In this document: piece by piece, positions 54,923 through 64,000 of the stretch
Numbering within the stretch: position 1 is the stretch's first letter
Layout of the letters: each line of letters opens with the position of its first letter
From: Chrysaora quinquecirrha
Lineage: Eukaryota > Cnidaria > Scyphozoa > Semaeostomeae > Pelagiidae
Length of the DNA: 64,000 nucleotides
Assembly (NCBI GenBank): GCA_014526335.1
Contig: JACTAT010000013.1
Location: forward strand, 1,027,987-1,091,986
Reading direction: 5' to 3'
Made by a program: the position numbers and the translations under genes
The notes under the pieces: generated by a model
Told to the model about the DNA's origin: nothing
The model's database searches: none
The model's input: the letters and a program-made list of their open reading frames with translations, nothing else

Positions 54923-55345
54923 TTTGATGTTAATTTAAGCCCCTTTGAAATTTCTCAATCGAATTCTAAATCCAGAGAGGGTCTCTGCAAGGCTGATTAG
55001 ATTTTGTTCGAAATCCAAACCAAACTACAGAGATTTATTTACGTAAAGGGCAGGTGGTAGAAATGACACAGGCATGGGATGAAACACATTCGAACGTGTT
55101 CTAGATGAATTTTAACAAGCCTGAGCAAATATTCAAATGTTTAAGGAAATATTTAGAGTCTTAGGACAAAGACACGCTTTCATAGGAGCAAAGTCAAAAG
55201 GAGGGATGACGAAATTTCGTCGCTTCGTCGCTATAGATTAGTGGAGCTTCAAATTCTTGTTGGTATGTTCATCATTAAATCACTCATTGTTTAATGGGGA
55301 CACTGAATTATCGGTTGTTTCCGGGGGTTCTCCGAATATTCGAAT

Positions 55346-55708
55346 GTGATTTCGATTAAAAGGTCGTTTGCGAATAGCGAATGCCGATTCAAGTGGAAAT
55401 CGGCTTTCCCCGACTCCTCGTACCTAGACCTGCAAAGACTTTCCGCTATACCACCCCCTACGTCATCTAAATTTGCCGCACTCCCAGACCTCTTGCAAAT
55501 AGTTTGTTGTTTGGAAAAACCACGCAAGAAAACCATCCAGGAGGAAAATACGCAAACCATTCCTGGACGGAAATACGAGATTCAGTTTAAGCCCCCCATT
55601 TTAAAGGACAGAAAATTCAGCCACTGCACCCTGTTACCACCAACCATAAATCTGTGGGCAGAAATGCACGTTTTTGCTGGGCATCAATCTGCAACACTTG
55701 TTTGGTAG
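55346..55708 (+). CDS. Unidentified open frame of 120 codons
   Basis: Starts MISIKRSFANSECRFKWKSA and ends SATLVW. No signal peptide, membrane segment or known motif. The GC-richer base composition differs from the surroundings, and a GGGGGCTCGAGGGGGCTGG run follows, so it may be part of an old mobile element. Listed with low confidence. Confidence 0.15.
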   Translation: MISIKRSFANSECRFKWKSAFPDSSYLDLQRLSAIPPPTSSKFAALPDLLQIVCCLEKPRKKTIQEENTQTIPGRKYEIQFKPPILKDRKFSHCTLLPPTINLWAEMHVFAGHQSATLVW

Positions 55709-55911
55709 ATTATCAAGGTAAGGGGGCTCGAGGGGGCTGGAGGGGCTTGCTGGAGGGCATGCTGAAGATTAAACTATTAAAAAAGTTTCTCCTAAACAGT
55801 GAATAAGTGACGAAACTCACTCCGAACCAAATGGATGGCTTCAAATTCTTAAAACATGACAAAATTCAATTCGGGTTTCGAAGAGATAATACGCCTTCTT
55901 GCCCTGGGCAT

Positions 55912-56270
55912 TACACTCTTTTTTTTATAAGAACCAGGAAATTTTGATCGAGGCTGGCTGTTCTTAAAATTTTGACGTTTTTGAGACTGAAATGTTCTTA
56001 ATCTGTTCTTAATTCCTTGGTTACTTAATATCTATATTTTTCAATAAATGTCTGGTGTGGTAGTAGATTGGTGTGACAATGCAGCATCCTTGTCCATTTC
56101 TTGGTTTGCTTGCTTTTACATTCATTCTGACTGTCTTACTCACATATTTTGCTGATATTCTCAGGGCATTTGAAAAGGCCAGCCTCAGCTTGTTCTTATT
56201 TTGTTCTTAAAATCTGGGCAAAATCCAGGCTCGTGTTCTTATAAAATTGTTCGTATAAAAAAAAGAGTGC
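55912..56270. mobile_element. Family K element K2 (keyword GTTCTTA)
   Basis: Left TTACACTC plus T-run and ATAAGAACC; right GTTCTTATAAAA, then TCGTATAAAAAAAAGAGTG. About seven internal GTTCTTA words with no inserted base, plus one GTTACTTA. A CCAGCCTC/GAGGCTGG inverted pair lies near the ends. Confidence 0.8.
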
Positions 56271-57048
56271 AAAGAGAATATTTTTCATAAATTTATAGCT
56301 CTACGATATATTTGAAAGATTTAAAACATCATAAACTAAAAAACCGTTATAAATTCGTATTACAGGCAAACTTGTGTTGTTACGGCAAAATTAACTCTTC
56401 GTGGCTCGTACCCAAATTATTTTCCGTTGTCCAACCCAACACTTGTGGAAAAACGGCAAAGCCGAGGCATGGCAAAAAGGCATAAAGGGGCTTCTTAAAA
56501 GGGGTAACAAAGCAATCAATAGAAAATATATACTATTAATAACAAATCTGGTTATTTTTTATAACTCGTATATACAGTATCTCAAAAGTTTTATAACTTC
56601 TATACCTGGCGCAGGGGAAGATTGTGGTTCCGTTTCCATTTGAATGAACCTTTATTTCAAAAACAAAATTTTCCAATCCTTACCAAACAGCAAACCGTAA
56701 ATTCTCAAAAAAACAGCTGAGATTGTGCACCGTATCAATAAACTGGCTTTTCTCCTTCGGAACTTCGACACACGAATTTAATGATATCGTCTAAAAACTA
56801 TTCAGTTTCAATTGAATGAAGTTCGGCTTGAAATGATATCTGAAATGGCCTAAGTTCAAGAAGAAAGGTTACGAACTCTCATTCGTTTCTCATTGTTGAG
56901 TGTCGAATAACATACAGTTGTCTGTGTAGGAAGAATTGCCAGTTGTACTATTAAAATACAGCTTTTTATCACGTGTTTAAGTGTAGTGTTTGACTATTAT
57001 TTCGTCATCTAATACCTTGGTTGCGACCGAGTTCCTTGAGGAGGAAGC

Positions 57049-57458
57049 TTACACGCTTTTTTTTTATAAGGAACCTACCTCAAGGCCTAGTTCTTAAAGT
57101 TCCTTATTTTTGGACCTCTTTTGAGGCAATTGTAGTTCCAAAAGTTCCTTAATAGTTCCTTAATTTTAACTGCACATACAGTGGTCATAACAATAAAAGA
57201 GAGACACTTGCATGTGAGCAAAGCTCGAGACTACTCAAGGAAACATTTGACACATGTTTAACGTACAATTCATGTGATTTTCGACTGCAAATGAATGGAA
57301 CCGGCTTTCTAATTCTTGATTATTTGCAGTGATAAAACTATTCAACAATAAAAAGTTCTTTAGTTATTTTCTCTCTAGTAGTATGAGTTCTTTAAATTTT
57401 CGGGCCTTTTACATGTAGCTTCCTTATAAAGTGGTTCCTTATAAAAAAGCGTGTAATG
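57049..57458. mobile_element. Family K element K3 (keyword GTTCCTTA)
   Basis: Left TTACACGC plus T-run and ATAAGGAACC; right GGTTCCTTATAAAAAAGCGT then GTAA. GTTCCTTA occurs at least four times inside, with C as the variable base, plus one GTTCTTA. The terminal variant ACACGC/GCGTGT also matches at both ends. Confidence 0.8.
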
Positions 57459-57899
57459 GTTGGTTTCCTGGGCGCCAAGAAGAATTAAACGGGGCAGAGA
57501 AAATTATGATTTATAGGTAATGCAACTGAATGGAACTAAGGTAACATGGACACATTCCCTTTTAAGTGCAGCGGGTTAAGTAGCAGCGACCGTACACAGC
57601 AACAACAACAACAACAGCGAAAAGCCAATCTACGTGAAGCCCTGCGATACTATGATGGTTTCCAGAAAACGTCATTTGAAATCAAAATATCGAAATAGCT
57701 ACAGCCTGAACTCGCAACCTTCACGTCCCGTCCCTATTGTTCTGGAATTTTCAAACGTGCACGCTGATCACACACCTCCAACACTCTAACTCAAGTGCAG
57801 TATTGTATGATCAAGGAAGTGCTGAAAGAATGGATTCGACTTTCAACACTCCATCCAGCATCATCCAGGAACGTACTAGCGAAAGTTGACATTCTGAAA

Positions 57900-58563
57900 A
57901 GTGAGTGAGACAGCACAACCTTTTGCCCATTAAAACTCCGTGGAAAAAAGCTTTGATAGTAAGCTAAAACTGTGTGGGAACTCTACTCCAGGGCAAACAA
58001 CAAAGTCTTAGTAGAATACATTGTAATACTGCTAGAATTTTGCGCTTGCGCACATGCGTTTGGTGCTTGCATTCGTCTTAGGGAATCCCCCTATTGCACT
58101 TGCATCAGATTGTTCCGCTTTGCTTACTCTTTGTTATCGAATTACTTTTCTAGTAGGATTGCGTTAGTTTTGCTGAATCACGATTACTGTAGAATCTTCT
58201 AGTGTATTCTCGTGTATTATGTTATTCCTATATGTATTTTTATTTCATCAGTCACATTTTATGCATCGTCATGCTTACCCATTTTCTCTTGATATATATT
58301 CGTATGTAATCTTTAGTTAGTTCAGTCTTGTCTTGGTTTCAGTCTAGTCGTTTACACTTGGTACTTGAGAAAGATCAAGTTGTAGACTAGGTAATTTGTG
58401 ATATACGTTTGAGAAAACTATATCTTGTGTGTATTCTTTTGTGTGAATTCTACCGCTCATCCTGCCGTAAACTGGAAGCAGTTTACAATATTTAGTCCAT
58501 AGTGGAATTCAGATCGGGTACAAAACGGATTCTCGCATTATCACAGGGTCACTACAGAATTCT
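57900..58563 (-). mobile_element. Possible solo LTR (minus orientation)
   Basis: On the minus strand the stretch starts TGTAGTGACCCTGTG and includes a TATATATCAAG box. A 73-bp start segment (58491-58563) recurs at 60083-60155. No internal retroelement genes are seen. Left boundary not defined. Confidence 0.3.
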
Positions 58564-58639
58564 TTTGCATTTAATTGTGTAGGCAACATGGTTTTGAAGT
58601 CAGCGCATGTGTTACCAACCCCCGCTCACTTCAGTACTG

Positions 58640-58902
58640 GCACAATTTTTTAGTTTCTTATAAAAAAATACGTGCAGTAGAAGCAATGCAATGCACGCTT
58701 GCATGAGCTGTTGTTTTGTAAAAATAGACACTTAACATGTAACAAAAGTTCGTTTCTCGAGCCTATATTTCTAATTCTAAAGATTGCTGAGACCTGCGAG
58801 TTTCTTACCATTTTGGGTCGAGTACTGAAAGTTTCTTAACCAATATTGATCTCAGTACTGAGTTTCTTATAAACAAGTTTCTTATAAAAAATAGTGTAAT
58901 TT
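58640..58902. mobile_element. Family K element K4 (keyword GTTTCTTA), imperfect left end
   Basis: Right end GTTTCTTATAAAAAATAGTG then TAATTT. GTTTCTTA occurs about five times, with T as the variable base. The left border contains GTTTCTTATAAAA in the same rather than inverted orientation, so the copy is rearranged or two copies are fused. Confidence 0.6.
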
Positions 58903-59728
58903 ATGAATTTTAGGGACTGGGCACAATTTCTTCGTATTCTCCAATAAGATGGCGCGACTCAGGGAATAGGCGAATAGGGGTCTTAATAAGGTCGGCGCTC
59001 AACGACTCCATGACGCATTTCATTTGTATATATTTACATTTCTTATCTTTATTATGTCTTCTCCGTTTCTTTTTTTCATTGATAAAAGAAACCATTTCAT
59101 TTGATATCAAAACCAAAGAGACATGGAAACATCTTAAGAGAATCAAATAAAACATGTCTCTCGGTCAAGAGAGCACTCGAAACAATCAAATAAAGAAAGA
59201 CATTCATTGATTGAATAGGCCTTCATAGAAACATTGGATTCTGGGATTCCAATGTTAGCAAGGAGGAAAAAACGTTTGCGTATGACATCGCAGACATTGT
59301 GATTGCATTTCATCATTTTATAACAACTTTTGCCAAATATATTACCGTACGCCTCTTGTTCTTGAAAACAAAAAAACCCATAAATCCCATTTTAAAAAAC
59401 GATTTTAGTCCGTAGATCTGGTAGATACAGTAGTTTTCATGCTGTGCGAACAAATTTCGGTCAAACTCGTTGACTTCCCAGTAAACTAAGGGCAAAGATT
59501 GCGAATTTTTATTTTAGATCGCAAACAATAAAGGTTAAGATCTGTTTTCTGGGAGGACATCGCTGACAGAAAGTAGAACAAATTCGGGTAAAAATTAAAA
59601 TCAGATTTTGCACGCCTTCGTTATCGTTTCAGCTCGACGTGGTACGCGATCGGCATTACGCAGCTGGCTGCGTTGCGTTTGGATGAAAGAAAACTGGAAT
59701 TCAAAAAAAAATATTTCTAGAATCTTAC

Positions 59729-59777
59729 CGGCATCTTTAGCTTGTTGGTATTGTATTTTAGCATCTTGTTTGCCCAT
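59729..59777 (-). CDS. Candidate first coding exon of an unidentified gene
   Basis: ATG at 59777 in a good context (CAGGATGG) opens MGKQDAKIQYQQAKDA and ends at GCCG|GTAAGA. About 115 bp upstream is ACCGGAAGT (59893-59901), an ETS/GABP-type site common in housekeeping promoters. The Gly at position 2 would allow N-myristoylation. Following exons, toward lower coordinates, were not recognised, so the protein is unknown. Confidence 0.35.
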
Positions 59778-60082
59778 CCTGAAGCTGTTCTTTTGCCAGC
59801 CTGCTTGCTCGAATCTTTCTCCACAACCAGGCTGAACGTTTACGTTTGCATAGAGCAGAAACCACCTCAAAGAGAGTAAAACACGACTCCAAACCGGAAG
59901 TAACTGTGCGGCTAAAGGGTAATAACAGAGAAAATTTCATAATAATTGTTTAATGACAATGGATGGATTAAGAAACAATCATTTAATCAATCATTAAGTG
60001 GTGATGAAAGAAAGGATTGCAAACACTACTCCTTTTCATCACTAACTGTCTGCAGAAACTTTTAAATTTCAAATTTTGGAGA

Positions 60083-60155
60083 TTTAGTCCACAGTGGAAT
60101 TCAGATCGGGTACAAAACGGATTCTCGCATTATCACAGGGTCACTACAGAATTCT
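60083..60155. repeat. 73-bp copy of the LTR-like start at 58491-58563
   Basis: Both begin TTTAGTCCA(T/C)AGTGGAA and end CACTACAGAATTCT. One mismatch was seen over the length; similarity stops abruptly on both sides. Confidence 0.75.
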
Positions 60156-60282
60156 GAATTTTATCATCATGTTGCACAATAATATGTATTTGCCTCCAGT
60201 GTTCTTTCTTTTCTGTTAACACACTTAGGCAGAACATAATTTCATCCTTAGTTCTCTACCCCTTTCCTCTTTGAAATTTTTG

Positions 60283-61597
60283 AAAGGTGACAAGATCAAA
60301 CTGTCTCTAAAAGGTGACAAGATCAAACTGTCTCTAAAAGGTGACAAGATCAAACTGTCTCTAAAAGGTGACAAGATCAAACTGTCTCTAAAAGGTGACA
60401 AGATCAAACTGTCTCTAAAAGGTGACAAGATCAAACTGTCTCTAGAAGGTGACAAGATAAAACTGTCTCTAAAGGTGACAAGATCAAATTGTCTCTAAAA
60501 GGTGACAAGATCAAACTGTCTCTAGAAGGTGACAAGATAAAACTGTCTCTAAAAGGTGACAAGATCAAACTGTCTCTAAAGGTGACAAGATCAAACTAAA
60601 AGGTGACAAGATCAAACTGTCTCTAAAAGGTGACAAGATCAAACTGTCTCTAAAAGGTGACAAGATCAAACTGTCTCTAGAAGGTGACAAGATAAAACTG
60701 TCTCTAAAGGTGACAAGATCAAATTGTCTCTAAAAGGTGACAAGATCAAACTGTCTCTAGAAGGTGACAAGATAAAACTGTCTCTAAAAGGTGACAAGAT
60801 CAAACTGTCTCTAAAGGTGACAAGATCAAACTAAAAGGTGACAAGACCAAACTGTCTCCAAAAAGTGACAAGATCAAATTGTCCCTAAAAGGTGACAAGA
60901 TCAAACTGTCCCTAAAAGGTGACAAGATCAAACTGTCTCTAAAAGGCGACAAGATGAAACTGTCTCTAAAAGGTAACAAGATCAAACTGTTTCTAAAAGG
61001 TGACAAGATCAAACTGTCTCTAAAAGGTAACAAGATCAAACTGTCTCTAAAAGGTAACAAGATCAAACTGTTTCTAAAAGGTGACAAGATCAAACTGTCT
61101 CTAAAAGGTGACAAGATCAAACTGTCTCTAAAAGGTGACAAGATCAAACTGTCTCTAAAAGGTGACAAGATCAAACTGTCTCTAAAAGGTGACAAGATCA
61201 AACTGTCTCTAAAAGGTGACAAGATCAAACTGTCTCTAAAAGGTGACAAGATCAAACTGTCTCTAAAAGGTGACAAGATCAAACTGTCTCTAAAAGGTGA
61301 CAAGATCAAACTGTCTCTAAAAGGTGACAAGATCAAACTGTCTCTAAAAGGTGACAAGATCAAACTGTCTCTAAAAGGTGACAAGATCAAACTGTCTCTA
61401 AAAGGTGACAAGATCAAACTGTCTCTAAAAGGTTACAAGATCGAACTGTCTCTAAAAGGTGACAAGATCAAACTGTCTCTCAAAGGTGACAAGATCAAAC
61501 TGTTTCTAAAAGGTGACAAGATCAAACTGCCACTAAAAAGGTGACAAGATCAAACTGTCTCTATAAGGTGACAAGACCAAACTGTCTCTGAAAAGGT
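60283..61597. repeat. 27-bp minisatellite, about 48 units
   Basis: Unit CTGTCTCTAAAAGGTGACAA followed by GATCAAA. Because 27 is a multiple of three, long open frames arise on both strands (KGDKIKLSL repeated, or SLILSPFRD repeated). Some units lack one A, and two carry truncated AAACTAAAAGG joints. A block of about 236 bp (60442-60606) is repeated at 60678-60840, showing higher-order duplication. The central run 61090-61430 is almost perfectly homogeneous. Confidence 0.95.
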
Positions 61598-64000
61598 GTA
61601 AGGCTTTCTGAATTTGCTCTTTCTCAGAATCAGCAAATAGACAGGAGACAATAAAACACTATTTTATCATTTTATCTTTGACACAAATTGATAAACTCAC
61701 AATCCCAACAAAAATCTACAAGACATTTTGTTTTAAACAACATTTCCATAATTACCCTATCTACACATAATTGCATTATAAATAAAGTGAACCCCGAGAA
61801 AACTATCAAAATGTAATAAGAAAATTAAAGATCTTATATATTTCATACGCTATTTGGTTATAACTTCAGTTAGTTTAGTCTTTAGGTTAACAGTAATTTG
61901 TAGTTTTGTTGAGCCCGCAGTACTTTACTAAACATGGTGAAGGTTACACAAAGACTTAATTATAGACCATGAAGTTTGACTTGCACATACGCTTGCTATT
62001 ACTACAAGGTATGGATTTCTGTGCTTAGCACAGGGGTAGACTGAAAAGCACAAAGCTATTCTTAGAAGTGGAACCCTAGTCCTTTCTCTTAATGTGATCA
62101 TCTAGTGATTCGTTTTGCCTGAAATTACTGGCGATGGCAAGCATCCATCCTCACTCTTCATGGTTAGTCTTTCCTTAGTGGGGATCGAGCCAACAATCAC
62201 AGATTTTGAACCAGAAGCGCTCTCCACTTGGCCATTCTCGTCACAATCAAAACATGAATGTGGAAGTTATGTATACAAAGTCCAATTTAAAACCATAATG
62301 TATACCAGCCCCAATTTCAAACTATGATAACCAAAAATAATAATTAAGTAACATATGAAATATGGTAGATGTGTTAAAGACATAAAAATATTTAACCAAC
62401 ATAGAATCGATCGAAAACAAGTTTTAGGCCATGGCCAAACAATCAAACATTGTTTGCTGAGCATTTGAAATTTGCTTATTAAGTAACGTTTGAGTGTTTT
62501 GCGACGTCACAAACAATTGCTTGACAAGCAGATTTCACTGGGCAATGCTTTTGAAAAAAATTGAAACAGTTTTTCTTGATGCAAGCAAAAATGTTTGACG
62601 AGCAATGTTTTACCACGTGGCCAAACGGTAGAACATTTTGCATGACAAGAAAACTTCAAATTTCTGACCAATGATGTTTGATCGTTTTGCCATGTCCTTA
62701 AACAGGCGAAAATTAGCTCTGACAAAATTCAGTTATAGATTAAGAGTTTCTGTTGTTTTACAGTGGGCTAAGGAAAGGACAATGTCATAAAGAGACCTCG
62801 TTAGGAATCTGAAGTTGTGAGCCTTATAGCAGACTCTTCAACTGTCTGATGCATTAACTAAGCATCACGTTTAGTCTTAAGCAATTAAGTACCTCAGTAT
62901 AATCTTAACAACTCCCAGCCCCTCCAAGACCCAAAAATTTACCCCATGAAAAACTAACACCGTTTTAAAAAGCATCTTAACTCCTGAAAGACGTTGACTT
63001 GATTTAACTTAAGAGTTAGCAAAAATACTTTGTTAAGAAATGGCAGGTAGGAAAATAATCTCTCTAAAACTAACAGCATCTACAAAGCCAGGAAAGAGGA
63101 AAAGAGAAGCAACAAGCATTCTATCAGCAGATGAAAGCCAACGAAGCAATTTGATCAAAATACAGTATCACAACTAAGTAAGGTATAATTCATTAGACAA
63201 GTTATAGTTCTCGCTATTGAATCGAAATGTTAGGTGGCTCAAAAGCAGACAAAAATTCTGGACCTTGACTAATCCACCATAAGATCGATTCGATAGCCAT
63301 AACTAAGACTCGCGTCCAAACAAGGTCCAAGGCATGAACTATCCCATAGTCAAACCAATTAATTAATTCAGCTTTGCATTTTTTCTTTTTCTTAATACTT
63401 ATTGTTATTTACTATTTTTATATTTTTTAAATATCAATGAAGCTTTGATTAAAGAAATCTCTTCAAGACGTATTGTGTTTTTATATTTATTTTTGCATAG
63501 GATGGTTACAGATACGGGAGAATGGGAGAAACTATCAGAGTTCAACCCCTGACGTTCGTTATTGCTACTGTCAGGGTTCGAATCGTAGTGTTATAGTTAG
63601 GGTTAGGGTTACTGTTAGGGTTATTAAGCTTTTTAAGCAACAGGACGCGACTGCCAATGAGAAAGCCGTCTTTAGGTACCATAGCGTCTTGATCAAGATT
63701 TGTAATTTAGCACTGGGAGGCAACGACGCCTCCATACCGGTGTAATAGAGCCTAAGTGGAGGACTATCTACAGAACTTAGCCCAATATTTGATTCTGAAT
63801 TAGCTTTTGCGCGGTTGTTACGATAGGCCCTTATAACGATAGCGAAATTCAACGTTAAACCGCAATTCTTAGCTGGTTTGGCTGCAGGATTTAATATTGC
63901 AGCTTCCAGAAAAATGCAAAGCTTTGGCATTTTCATGAGAATGTTAAAACAGCCGAGGCCGAGATGACGTTATCCTCACCGCATCGAATATCAAGACGCA
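61598..64000. other. Right-hand end of the window
   Basis: Contains a family M element at 62425-62700 and short telomere-like TTAGGG words at 63596-63625. A 121-codon minus-strand frame (63571-63936) has no recognisable motif. No gene assigned. Confidence 0.5.
62425..62700. mobile_element. Family M foldback MITE, copy 9
   Basis: Left AGGCCATGGCCAAACAATCA, right GATGTTTGATCGTTTTGCCA. Same internal GACGTGGCCAAACG-type block as other copies. Confidence 0.7.

Larger units (their letters stand above)
54923..59728. other. Repeat-rich spacer right of the SLC15 gene
   Basis: The SLC15 promoter should lie just right of 54922. Holds an unidentified open frame (55346-55708), family K elements K2, K3 and K4, an LTR-like stretch and an (AAC)n run near 57600. 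No confident gene. Confidence 0.6.

Noticed and set aside
60283..61597. CRISPR-like array or a repetitive 200-residue protein
   Set aside because: Units are contiguous with no unique spacers, the sequence is eukaryotic, and the frames open on both strands only because the unit length is 27.

Overview
The window is nuclear DNA of a non-vertebrate animal. It is AT-rich, its genes carry GT-AG introns, and it holds animal-type genes: a fused bifunctional PAICS, PPAT, a PepT-type SLC15 transporter with its large ectodomain, a WHAMM/JMY-type Arp2/3 activator and a BK-beta-like membrane protein. Many TIR elements, tRNA-derived SINEs and minisatellites fill introns and spacers. The phylum cannot be fixed from the sequence; a marine invertebrate such as a cnidarian, sponge or other GH9-bearing lineage fits. 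There are two scaffold gaps of exactly 500 N (15648-16147 and 34703-35202), so these are contig joins of unknown true size.

Layout. 1-1676 (-): 5' end of an NRPS-like adenylation-domain gene that leaves the window on the left. 3409-4956 (-) and 5362-7681 (+): PAICS and PPAT, divergent with 405 bp between start codons; both act in de novo purine synthesis. 8667-15647: a 3.9-kb segment in tandem duplicate carrying hAT-like ends, cut by the first gap. 16644-17155 (-): first exon of an FG-repeat nucleoporin. 18432-23834 (-): a secreted modular cellulase (signal peptide, two CBM2-like domains, Thr/Pro linker, GH9 catalytic domain), interrupted by a 911-bp TIR element and a 1-bp frameshift. 26739-28337 (+): an intronless secreted protein made of four CBM2-like domains, head to head with the cellulase gene. 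29378-34425 (-): 3' part of a gene for a thioester reductase fused to a short-chain dehydrogenase, the back half of an A-T-R-SDR carboxylate reductase. 35457-36658 (+): 3' exons of a WHAMM/JMY-like gene. 37702-38721 (-): two-exon KCNMB/TipE-like subunit. 41273-54922 (-): a 24-exon proton-coupled oligopeptide transporter gene. 54923-64000: mostly repeats, one candidate first exon and a 1.3-kb 27-bp minisatellite.

How it fits together. PPAT and PAICS catalyse purine steps and probably share a promoter. The cellulase and its CBM2-only neighbour look like a small secreted polysaccharide-binding or -degrading locus. The adenylation gene at the left edge and the R-SDR gene belong to the same enzyme class, but as laid out they are separate genes or fragments. 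Three conserved genes (PAICS, GH9, R-SDR) each need a single-base correction to stay in frame, which suggests residual assembly indels rather than three independent pseudogenes.

The least expected signal is a family of TIR elements (near 25.8, 55.9, 57.0 and 58.6 kb). In each copy the terminal repeat and many internal motifs share one keyword, GTT-N-CTTA, and the N is constant within a copy but differs between copies.
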